A stretch of 5,426 bases of DNA, taken from the NCBI GenBank assembly GCA_002427325.1, contig DIQS01000069.1, forward strand, positions 5,944 to 11,369, read 5' to 3'. Shown in pieces: positions 1 to 5,234 of this stretch; within the stretch, counting starts at the first letter, position 1, and each line of letters starts with the position of its first letter. This DNA comes from Cloacimonetes bacterium UBA5456. GTDB lineage: Bacteria; Cloacimonadota; Cloacimonadia; Cloacimonadales; Cloacimonadaceae. Position numbers and translations under genes: made by a program. The notes under the pieces were generated by a model, which saw only the letters and a list, made by a program, of their open reading frames with translations, searched no databases and was not told the origin of the DNA.

Positions 1-29
1 CGACGAGCTGCCAGCTGCTCCACCTCGCG
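1..29 (-). tRNA. tRNA-fMet (initiator), 5' part only, cut by window start
   Basis: Read on the minus strand from position 29, the sequence begins CGCGAGG, then TG, then a D-arm with GAGC...GCTC and a G-rich D-loop, ending in TCGTCG at the window edge. This matches the 5' third of bacterial initiator tRNA, including the starting C that leaves the 1:72 pair mismatched in initiators. The anticodon, T-arm and 3' end lie outside the window, so identity rests on the acceptor and D-arm only. It is transcribed away from the DGR. Confidence 0.8.
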
Positions 30-41
30 ACACTGTCTAAC

Positions 42-70
42 CACTTTTTCATGAGCCTTGATTCTGTCAA
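42..70 (-). promoter_or_regulatory. possible promoter of the tRNA gene
   Basis: On the minus strand a perfect TTGACA (65-70) lies upstream of the tRNA 5' end. With a 17-base spacer the -10 position (42-47) reads AAAGTG, a poor match to TATAAT. The -35 box and its distance to the tRNA fit, but the -10 is weak, so this is only a candidate. Confidence 0.3.
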
Positions 71-109
71 GAACATTTTTTAACTAAACCATCGCTCACT
101 CAATTTTTA

Positions 110-129
110 AATATGATTATAAAGAGTCA
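110..129 (+). repeat. left copy of an inverted 20-base flank repeat
   Basis: The 20 bases here match the reverse complement of 5189-5208 at 19 of 20 positions (core ATTATAAAGAGTCA). Weaker similarity (AAATYTGCAA) continues to the right. It may be a member of a dispersed intergenic repeat family or an old boundary duplication; no function is visible. Confidence 0.5.
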
Positions 130-344
130 GTGAAATCTGCAATTCCGCTCACCGATATCTGCAAATGCCTTAACAGATCCAAATCCAAGGCTCAAAATGC
201 TATCTTACGAAATCGATACTGGTAGATTTCACACACCATTACAGATACATTTTCTTGGCTTTGAAGCCGATAATTGTTAATAGCACTTGGACAGAAATTG
301 CCCGATTTGCAGGGTTTGGTGATCTAAATAAAGAAATCTGTTGA

Positions 345-542
345 ATTAACCCCGATAAGGCTATGGAGTTCAATCCCCCTGCCCTATCTATCGCCATTGC
401 TAATAGTTAGGAGGGGGATTGGACTTCATAACCGGGATACAACCATGACAGCCACTTGAAGTCCATTTGGCCTATTTAACTAATGCTGCATTGGAGATTA
501 GAGATAGCCAAATGAACTCCAATGGCATCAATCGGGATTAAT
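345..542. repeat. nested inverted-repeat element, MITE-like or structured RNA
   Basis: The ends form an imperfect inverted repeat: ATTAACCCCGAT at 345-356 matches the reverse complement of 531-542 at 11 of 12 positions, and similarity continues inward to GGAGTTCA (365-372), which is exactly complementary to TGAACTCC (513-520). Inside, GGACTTCA (421-428) is exactly complementary to TGAAGTCC (457-464). The four arms are variants of one word, so they can pair as a nested A-D/B-C structure or as two side-by-side hairpins (362-430 and 458-520). No transposase is present. A clear target-site duplication outside the ends is not seen. Confidence 0.45.
362..430 (+). other. strong stem-loop with 19-base arms
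   Basis: Arms 362-380 and 412-430 pair along 19 bases. The only two non-Watson-Crick positions would be G-U wobbles if transcribed rightward, which favours a structured RNA over a purely DNA role. The core is CAATCCCCCT against AGGGGGATTG, with a loop of 31 bases. There is no downstream T-run, so it is not a typical terminator. Confidence 0.45.
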
Positions 543-689
543 GTCCATGTGGTTTTCTGCAAGTGCTTTTCGGATATTCTGTTTTCTTGTCTACTTATCT
601 ATTTTGTCCATTGATCGCTATTTGCGGAATTTGCAGGCTCTTTTATGCCATTGATAATCAAGTTATTATGGGAACGAAGTATATTTTTC

Positions 690-716
690 TTGACAGAAGA
701 TTACAATGCTCATACT
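690..716 (+). promoter_or_regulatory. weak candidate promoter upstream of the DGR
   Basis: A perfect TTGACA occurs at 690-695, preceded by a T-run. The best -10-like hexamer, CATACT at 711-716, matches TATAAT at four of six positions with a short 15-base spacer. It would drive a leader containing the hairpin array before the target gene. The spacing is poor and the host's promoter preferences are unknown. Confidence 0.2.
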
Positions 717-784
717 CGTGTATTTATCGGTTGGGCGTAAGGATATTATGAAAATTGGCTATACAGTATTTTACATATTTGAAT

Positions 785-956
785 CTGCAAGATTGCAGAG
801 CAAGGCTTTGTACAGGCGGTCGCCGTACCGCCTATTCTCAACGGGCACTACAGCGAGCGCCCGTACCATCTGGGCTGCCAAGCTCCGCTTGGCAGAGGCA
901 GCGAAGCTGCCAGAGAGAAAAGGCCTTCGGCCTTTGTGGCAAACAGAGCTTGCCAC
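785..956 (+). repeat. array of consecutive perfect hairpins
   Basis: Perfect stems follow one another with almost no spacing: 785-789/794-798 (CTGCA/TGCAG); 814-820/827-833 (AGGCGGT/ACCGCCT); 841-846/859-864 (ACGGGC/GCCCGT); 875-883/887-895 (CTGCCAAGC/GCTTGGCAG); 897-902/906-911 (GGCAGC/GCTGCC); 919-925/929-935 (AAAGGCC/GGCCTTT); 936-942/950-956 (GTGGCAA/TTGCCAC). Three of the stems have loops of only three bases. The block is GC-rich in an AT-rich flank and ends about 105 bases before the target start codon. It could be a tandem array of small palindromic intergenic repeats, a structured leader, or a recombination product. No T-run follows the last stem, so it is not a simple terminator. Confidence 0.6.
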
Positions 957-1053
957 CCCGGTTTACCACTCGAGCTTGAGAACTTAATGACAGAGATGCG
1001 TATGTTTTGGATAATAGATAGAGATAACAGTAAAAAATCAAACAAAGATTAAT

Positions 1054-1058
1054 GGAGG
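1054..1058 (+). promoter_or_regulatory. ribosome binding site of the target gene
   Basis: GGAGG followed by a four-base spacer (AACC) and ATG at 1063. This fixes the start of the lipoprotein and gives a complete signal peptide directly after it. Confidence 0.85.
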
Positions 1059-1062
1059 AACC

Positions 1063-2658
1063 ATGAAAAACAAGCGACTTATAGTACTTATTATTTCGCT
1101 TTTACTAATTCTGTTAGCGTTTAGCTGTAAGAAGGAAACAACTGAACCGGAAGATCAGCAAACGGTAGCCACGCCCACATTCAATCCTGTGGGTGGGACC
1201 TACAGTACAAGCCAGAATGTGAGCATATCGACTACCACACCCAATGCCACGATTCGTTATACTACTAACGGATCAGAGCCGACCTCAACATCAACTATTT
1301 ACAGCAGTCCGATCAGTGTGAGCCAAACTACCACCATCAAGGCAAAGGCATATCGTAGCGGCTGGATAAATAGTTCCATAGCCAGCGCTACCTACACCAT
1401 CACTCCCAATGGAACGGTAGCTACCCCCACATTTAACCCTGCAGGTGGGACATATAGTACAGCGCAGAATGTAGCGCTAAGTTGCACTACTTCCGGAGCT
1501 ACTATTCGTTATACTACCAATGGCAGCGAGCCTACGTCAAGTTCCACAGCGTACAGCAGTCCGATCAATGTGAGCAGCACAACTACGATAAAAGCTAAAG
1601 CTTTCAAAGATGGCTGGACGCCAAGCGCTACAGAGAGTGCCACATACACTATTACACCAAGTGGAACGGTAGCCACGCCCACATTTAGTCCTGCGGGCGG
1701 GACATATAGTACAACCCAGAATGTGAGCATTTCGACTACCACACCCAATGCTACGATTCGTTATACGACTAACGGATCAGAGCCGACTTCAACATCAACT
1801 GTTTACAGCAGTCCGATCAGTGTGAGCAGCACGACCACGATTAAGGCAAAGGGCTTCCGTGATGGCTGGACACCGAGTGCCACGGCAAGTGCCACCTACA
1901 CGATAGGTGGCGGCACACCTGGCCAGATGATTGCTGTGGCAGGCGGCACCTTCCACAACGGCACATCCAATGTGACACTGAGTAGTTTTCATATAGGCAA
2001 GTACGAAGTTACCCAGGCTGAGTACCAGGCCGTGATGGGCACAAATCCATCTTGGTTTTCAGGCAATCCCGACCGTCCTGTGGAGCAGGTCTCCTGGTTC
2101 AATGCGATTGAGTACTGCAATCGCAGAAGTATGCAGGAAGGGCTTACTCCGTGCTATAGCTACGGCACTTATGGCACCAATCCCAGTAACTGGCCTGCGG
2201 GATGGAATACAACAAGTGCCAACCACACGAATGTTAGCTGCAATTGGAGCGTTGATGGCTACCGCCTGCCCACGGAGATGGAATGGATGTTTGCAGCGAA
2301 GGGTGGCAACCAGTCACAGGGTTATACCTATAGTGGCAGTAATACCATTGGCAATGTGGCATGGTATAGCTCAAACTCCGGCAGCAGAACACACACCGTA
2401 GGTACCAAAGCTGCCAATGAGCTTGGCACTTTCGACATGACTGGTAACGTCAGTGAATGGGTGTGGGACATCTATGGCGGTTATCCCAGTGGCAACCAGA
2501 CCAATCCTACGGGTCCAGTGAGCGGATCTGTCCGTGTGATTCGCGGCGGTAGCTGGTACGACAATGCCTACTACTGCACCGTTTCCTATCGTATCATCAA
2601 CGTTGCGACGTACACGGACGTCTACTCAGGCTTCCGCGTTCTCAGGGTTTCCCCTTGA
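1063..2658 (+). CDS. DGR target: surface lipoprotein with CHB_HEX_C-type repeats and variable FGE-sulfatase (C-type lectin fold) domain
   Basis: Protein of 531 residues. Residues 1-22 form a lipoprotein signal peptide: basic N-terminus, long Leu/Ile core, then AFS-C with the lipidated Cys22 followed by KK. Three tandem repeats of 84 residues start at V35, V119 and V203 (ATPTF..GGTYS..QNV...ATIRYTTNGSEPTS...YSSPI.V..TTTIKAKA...GW), typical of the chitobiase/beta-hexosaminidase C-terminal type (CHB_HEX_C_1), and probably form a stalk. Residues about 287-531 are an FGE-sulfatase/SUMF1-like domain with the family landmarks IGKYEVTQAEY, RLPTEMEW, DMTGNVSEWVWD, RGGSW and GFRVL. The last 47 residues coincide with the DGR variable repeat; variable positions include 490, 493, 499, 500, 503, 504, 509, 511, 512, 514, 517 and 519-522. 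In catalytic FGE two Cys lie in the RGGS region. By my alignment the first is Asp500 here, a variable codon, and the second is kept as Cys505, so enzymatic activity is unlikely and ligand binding is inferred. The ligand is unknown. Confidence 0.93.
   Translation: MKNKRLIVLIISLLLILLAFSCKKETTEPEDQQTVATPTFNPVGGTYSTSQNVSISTTTPNATIRYTTNGSEPTSTSTIYSSPISVSQTTTIKAKAYRSGWINSSIASATYTITPNGTVATPTFNPAGGTYSTAQNVALSCTTSGATIRYTTNGSEPTSSSTAYSSPINVSSTTTIKAKAFKDGWTPSATESATYTITPSGTVATPTFSPAGGTYSTTQNVSISTTTPNATIRYTTNGSEPTSTSTVYSSPISVSSTTTIKAKGFRDGWTPSATASATYTIGGGTPGQMIAVAGGTFHNGTSNVTLSSFHIGKYEVTQAEYQAVMGTNPSWFSGNPDRPVEQVSWFNAIEYCNRRSMQEGLTPCYSYGTYGTNPSNWPAGWNTTSANHTNVSCNWSVDGYRLPTEMEWMFAAKGGNQSQGYTYSGSNTIGNVAWYSSNSGSRTHTVGTKAANELGTFDMTGNVSEWVWDIYGGYPSGNQTNPTGPVSGSVRVIRGGSWYDNAYYCTVSYRIINVATYTDVYSGFRVLRVSP
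1165..1905 (+). repeat. three in-gene tandem repeats of 252 bp
   Basis: Units begin near 1165, 1417 and 1669, exactly 252 bp (84 codons) apart. Units 1 and 3 are almost identical in DNA over long stretches (for example from CAGAATGTGAGCAT through CCGATCAGTGTGAGC), while unit 2 is more diverged. This suggests recent conversion or unequal exchange between units 1 and 3. The spacing could allow repeat-number changes that lengthen or shorten the stalk. Confidence 0.85.
2521..2645 (+). repeat. DGR variable repeat (VR)
   Basis: This 125-bp segment at the 3' end of the target gene aligns without gaps to 4567-4691 (offset 2046). It differs at 20 sites, 19 of them at a TR adenine: 2530, 2531, 2540, 2541, 2557, 2560, 2569, 2572, 2587, 2594, 2597, 2602, 2603, 2611, 2617, 2620, 2621, 2623 and 2626. 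Fourteen are A to T, five A to G, none A to C. The one other difference is T to C at 2627. All 19 fall in first or second codon positions, changing AAC/AAT (Asn) codons to Tyr, Asp, Val and Ile, and one AAA to Ile. Two of the 15 AAY codons are unchanged (Asn501, Asn513). Confidence 0.97.
2628..2645 (+). promoter_or_regulatory. candidate initiation-of-mutagenic-homology (IMH) segment
   Basis: The last 18 bases of the VR (AGGCTTCCGCGTTCTCAG) are identical to TR 4674-4691 and contain no substituted site. After them VR and TR diverge completely. In characterised DGRs the invariant, GC-rich 3' end of the VR is where cDNA integration starts. The role here is inferred from position. Confidence 0.6.
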
Positions 2659-2736
2659 TTTTTGTTTTTTGTCCTTTTTGCCTTTTGCAAGCTTAGGGCG
2701 AAGGGGCAAAGCTCAGCATTACCGTAACTTGGGGGT

Positions 2737-2758
2737 GCAGGGGGATTTATCCCCCTGC
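2737..2758 (+). other. perfect GC-rich hairpin between target and HRDC genes
   Basis: Nine-base arms GCAGGGGGA and TCCCCCTGC close a TTTA tetraloop, 91 bases after the VR end. Two readings fit. In DGRs such as that of Bordetella phage BPP-1, a short hairpin downstream of the VR promotes target recognition, though usually only a few bases away. Alternatively it is an attenuator that lowers expression of the downstream genes relative to the target; a weak T-run (GATTTTTGG) follows at about 2766-2772, some eight bases past the stem. Confidence 0.6.
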
Positions 2759-2780
2759 CCGCCGCGATTTTTGGAGATTT

Positions 2781-3221
2781 ATGTATAGACTGATCTTAGT
2801 GCGTTTCGACCGGGATACCGGACGCTTTGAGGACGAAGAATTCAATAAGTTTTGTACCGAACAGAGCATTGTCAGGATCGAGAAAGAATTCATCAATACG
2901 GGTGGCGAGATCTATTACTCGTTTTTCATCGAGTATGTATCACGTAAGGTAAGCCGAGGAAAGACAAGCACAGACGATCTGAGCGAGCTGGAACTGGCGC
3001 AATATAACGCACTGCGGGACTGGCGTAATGAACTGGCGTCCGGCGAAGGGATTCCGGCATACATCATCATGTACAATTCCCAGATTCATGACATTGTGAA
3101 GCGGCAACCGAAAGCAAAGTCCGATTTTGCTTCGATTAAGGGAATGAAGCAAAAAGGTGATAAGTATGGCGAAGCGATTATTCGTATCTTGCAGGAGGTG
3201 GAGCTTGAACAGCAAGAATAA
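2781..3221 (+). CDS. HRDC-domain DGR accessory protein
   Basis: Protein of 146 residues. Residues about 1-55 (LILVRFDRDTGRFEDEEF..FC....IVRIEKEFI) resemble the N-terminal module of the HRDC proteins found beside DGR reverse transcriptases. Residues about 68-138 form the HRDC domain (LSELELAQYNALRDWRNELA..EGIPAYIIMYN..IHDIV.R.P), a helical nucleic-acid-binding module also seen in RecQ and RNase D. No helicase or nuclease domain is attached. The start has GGAG at 2773-2776 four bases before ATG. The 3' end overlaps the next gene, so the two are probably coupled. Its role in retrohoming is not established; binding of template RNA, cDNA or target DNA is an inference from the fold. No signal peptide, so cytoplasmic. 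Confidence 0.85.
   Translation: MYRLILVRFDRDTGRFEDEEFNKFCTEQSIVRIEKEFINTGGEIYYSFFIEYVSRKVSRGKTSTDDLSELELAQYNALRDWRNELASGEGIPAYIIMYNSQIHDIVKRQPKAKSDFASIKGMKQKGDKYGEAIIRILQEVELEQQE
3193..3198 (+). promoter_or_regulatory. Shine-Dalgarno site that decides the avd start
   Basis: A perfect AGGAGG, inside the end of the HRDC gene, lies six bases before TTG at 3205. The only in-frame ATG codons (3157, 3166) are further upstream, deeper in the HRDC gene, and would add residues unlike the family. Confidence 0.7.
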
Positions 3222-3543
3222 CTATCCCTTGTATGTGAAGTGGCTGGATATCGTTCCCTGGATCATGGCAAGGACGGAGCGGTTCCCGAAGAACTTGCGC
3301 TATTCCTTATCGCAGAAGATAGACAACACCTGTCTGGAGGTTTTGGAGCTGATCGTGCAGGCGATATATAGCCAGTCAAAACGAGAAATCCTGCAAAAGA
3401 TCAACCTGAAGTTGGACTTGCTGCGGGCACTTTTCCAGATGTCCTTCAAGATGCAACGGCTGAGCGAGAGCCAGTATGAGTATATCAGCCGGGAACTTAT
3501 GGAAAGCGGTAAGATGGTAGGGGGTTGGCTGAAAAGTGCCTAA
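3205..3543 (+). CDS. avd: Avd-like DGR accessory variability determinant, TTG start
   Basis: Protein of 112 residues from TTG, in the usual size range for Avd and related four-helix-bundle (23S rRNA intervening-sequence-type) proteins. Recognisable family features are YPLYVKW near the N-terminus, RFPKNLRYSLSQKI at residues 26-39, a basic Leu-rich helix with KINLKLDLLRALF, and a C-terminal GKMVGGWLKS (residues 102-111). In characterised DGRs, Avd forms a basic pentamer that binds the RT and the template RNA and is required for cDNA synthesis and retrohoming. The gene overlaps the HRDC gene by 17 bases and the RT gene by 8 bases, which implies translational coupling and fixed stoichiometry. The symbol follows family practice; identity is from motif pattern, not a search. 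Confidence 0.87.
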   Translation: MNSKNNYPLYVKWLDIVPWIMARTERFPKNLRYSLSQKIDNTCLEVLELIVQAIYSQSKREILQKINLKLDLLRALFQMSFKMQRLSESQYEYISRELMESGKMVGGWLKSA

Positions 3544-4585
3544 TCGAGTTGGTTTCCTCTATGATGACTTGAGCTCCTGGTCAAATCTCTATCTGGCATA
3601 TAAAAAGGCATGCCGGCACAAGAAGAGTAAGGCTGAAACCGCGGAGTGGATGTATCACTGCGAGAAGAACCTGTTCGAATTGCAGGCAGAGCTGAAAGAA
3701 CACCGTTATCAACCGCAGCCCTATCGATATTTCATGATCAGGGAGCCAAAGCAACGGGTCATTAGTGTGGCTGCTTTTCGGGATCGGGTGGTGCACCATG
3801 GCCTGGTGAATATTATTGAGCCCTTTTTTGAGGCGATGTTTATCAAGGATTCATATGCCACCCGTAAGCATAAGGGCTTGCATCTGGCAGTAAGCGCAGC
3901 GCAAAACTATTCACGCAGGTACCAATGGTATATGAAGCTGGATATCCAGAAGTTTTTTGCCAGTGTGGAACACGAGATTTTGCTGGAATTGATCCGGCGC
4001 AAGATCAAAGATAATGAAGTGCTTTCCTTATGTGCTACCATCCTGAGTAACCAGACCGAAAGCATGAAAGGATATGAGGGTTCAATAGCAAATGCAGCAA
4101 GGGGATTGCCGGTGGGAAATCTCACTTCGCAGTTTTTTGCCAATATCTATCTGCATAAGCTTGATGGCTATATCAAACAGCAGCTTGGTTTCTCTGCTTA
4201 TGTGCGGTACATGGATGACTTTATCCTGTTTTCGGATACTTCGGATAGGTTAAAGTGTGCCCTTGCTCAAATAGAAGAATTTCTGGCAGACGAGCTTGCC
4301 CTACAGATCAAGCCCAAGTCCGTGCAAATCAATCACTGTGATAGAGGTATTCCGTTTTTGGGCTATAGAGTTTTTCCGGGGGTAATCCGGCTGCGTCATG
4401 AAAACCTGAGCAGGTGTATCAAGGGTATGGCAAGCACCGAGCATGCATTCATCCTGGGAAAGATCACTGCTGAACAGTTATATCAAAGCACTCGCAGCCG
4501 TCTGGGCTTCATCGGCTTTGCAGATAGCGATCATCTTTCAAGGGCAATTTGGGGTAGAAATCGGCAAGCGGATCTAACCGTGTGA
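3536..4585 (+). CDS. DGR reverse transcriptase, GTG start
   Basis: Protein of 349 residues with the RT motifs in order: KQRVISVAAFRDRVVHH (73-88), DSYATRKHKGLHLAV (105-119), KLDIQKFFASVEH with catalytic Asp136, GLPVGNLTSQFFANIYL (190-206), YVRYMDDFILFS with catalytic Asp227 and Asp228, and GIPFLGYRV (271-279). The G..TSQ form of motif 4 is characteristic of DGR and group II-like RTs, and DGR RTs lack a maturase or endonuclease domain, as here. It copies the TR RNA while misincorporating opposite adenines. The start is GTG at 3536, overlapping the avd stop; no other in-frame start lies before residue 39. The last five codons and the stop TGA lie inside the TR, read in a different frame from the VR reading. 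Confidence 0.95.
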   Translation: MPNRVGFLYDDLSSWSNLYLAYKKACRHKKSKAETAEWMYHCEKNLFELQAELKEHRYQPQPYRYFMIREPKQRVISVAAFRDRVVHHGLVNIIEPFFEAMFIKDSYATRKHKGLHLAVSAAQNYSRRYQWYMKLDIQKFFASVEHEILLELIRRKIKDNEVLSLCATILSNQTESMKGYEGSIANAARGLPVGNLTSQFFANIYLHKLDGYIKQQLGFSAYVRYMDDFILFSDTSDRLKCALAQIEEFLADELALQIKPKSVQINHCDRGIPFLGYRVFPGVIRLRHENLSRCIKGMASTEHAFILGKITAEQLYQSTRSRLGFIGFADSDHLSRAIWGRNRQADLTV

Positions 4586-4691
4586 AACGCGGCGGTAGCT
4601 GGAACAACAATGCCAACAACTGCACCGTTTCCAATCGTAACAACAACAATGCGACGAACACGAACAACAACATAGGCTTCCGCGTTCTCAG
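4567..4691 (+). repeat. DGR template repeat (TR)
   Basis: The 125-bp partner of the VR. It is adenine-rich (42 of 125) with adenines concentrated as AAC/AAT triplets in the VR reading frame (15 AAY codons), which can be randomised at the first two bases without creating stop codons. Similarity begins at about 4567, inside the RT gene, and ends sharply at 4691. Translated in the VR frame it gives an Asn-rich version of the target C-terminus (RGGSWNNNANNCTVSNR...NIGFRVL). It is the non-mutated master copy, serving as RNA template. Confidence 0.97.
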
Positions 4692-4830
4692 TATCTTCGA
4701 GAAAAGAATCTGTCCTGGTTACACGGCAGATCATCAAAGGGAAATCCAGATTTCTATCCTGCTCCCGAAAAGGGACAAAGAGAAACGACAAGCCCGGCTT
4801 GGTAGGCATTTTGCTCGAAGAGCCGGGTTT
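4567..4830 (+). ncRNA. predicted TR-plus-spacer template RNA
   Basis: In the BPP-1 DGR, cDNA synthesis needs a structured spacer of about 140 nt directly 3' of the TR, which also supplies the priming site. Here about 139 nt separate the TR end (4691) from the terminator end, and the stretch has no gene, so it can play that role. The 5' end is probably continuous with the RT mRNA, since TR and RT overlap. Boundaries are inferred. Confidence 0.5.
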
Positions 4831-4831
4831 T
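4790..4831 (+). terminator. rho-independent terminator of the DGR operon
   Basis: Stem AAGCCCGGCT (4790-4799, with one G-U pair) pairs with AGCCGGGTTT (4821-4830) around a loop of about 21 bases and runs into TTTT, with another T5 a few bases later. It is the first terminator-like structure after the TR, so target, accessory genes, RT and TR may end on one transcript. Confidence 0.65.
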
Positions 4832-5188
4832 AAGATTTTTATCGACACATGACCCTCTGAGAATTGCATTATGGCGGTCTCAGATTGTAGAGAATTCGTT
4901 TTCAGATCGAAGAGCCTGAATTATAGATCAGGATCAGGATTTGGGTAGATTTCAGTTTTGGAGTTTTGTTACTTCAGTTGCGGCTTTTTTAATTCGATAA
5001 ATTCAGAGCGAAACCCCAAAGTCCATAAATAGTCCGAAATCGGCTCAATTTGCAATTATCGGTGATCCAAACACGCGCAAAAAGGTCCAAACCCGATTTG
5101 CAAATTTCTAAAGATAGTCCTATCTATCTCTATACAATATAAGCACTTATCCCTTTTTGTCCAAGTGATCGCTGCTTGCAAATTTGGG

Positions 5189-5208
5189 TGACTCTTTATA
5201 ATGATATT
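5189..5208 (-). repeat. right copy of the inverted 20-base flank repeat
   Basis: Reverse complement of 110-129 with one mismatch. Two further 10-base words are shared in inverted orientation nearby: CCGATAATTG (267-276; inverted at 5053-5062) and CACTTGGACA (284-293; inverted at 5159-5168). Confidence 0.5.
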
Positions 5209-5234
5209 GAGCTTCATCCCTCTACAGAATAAAT

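Larger units (their letters stand above)
30..1062. other. long intergenic region without a convincing protein gene
   Basis: About 1 kb between the tRNA and the target gene. Open frames here are short, lack good ribosome binding sites, overlap one another on both strands, or translate hairpin repeats into low-complexity Ala/Leu/Arg-rich peptides, so none is called. The region holds a 20-base word repeated inverted near the other end of the window (110-129), a nested inverted-repeat element (345-542) and a hairpin array (785-956). Outside the hairpin array it is AT-rich. Confidence 0.7.

Noticed and set aside
1..29. tRNA as integration site of the cassette
   Set aside because: The tRNA points away from the cassette with its 5' end facing it. 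Integrases normally use the 3' end, no integrase is present and no att duplication is visible.
563..751. 62-residue hydrophobic open frame
   Set aside because: No Shine-Dalgarno sequence, Cys/Tyr-rich composition typical of AT-rich non-coding DNA, and no family recognised.
785..956. CRISPR array
   Set aside because: The palindromes differ in sequence and there are no identical direct repeats with regular spacers.
706..987. Open frames on both strands across the hairpin array
   Set aside because: Several frames on both strands stay open because the palindromes are GC-rich. The peptides are low-complexity and no frame has a good ribosome binding site.
1063..2658. Active formylglycine-generating enzyme or chitinolytic enzyme
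   Set aside because: The aligned first catalytic Cys of the FGE site is Asp500, a variable codon, and only the accessory CHB_HEX_C-type repeats are present without a hydrolase domain.
3536..4585. Group II intron or retron RT
   Set aside because: No maturase or endonuclease domain and no intron RNA ends. The adjacent Avd gene and adenine-mutated VR/TR pair identify a DGR.
4582..4833. Open frame starting GTG inside the TR, encoding an Asn-rich peptide and overlapping the RT stop
   Set aside because: It is the translated template repeat plus spacer and terminator. The Asn run reflects AAY template codons, and no ribosome binding site independent of the RT gene is seen.
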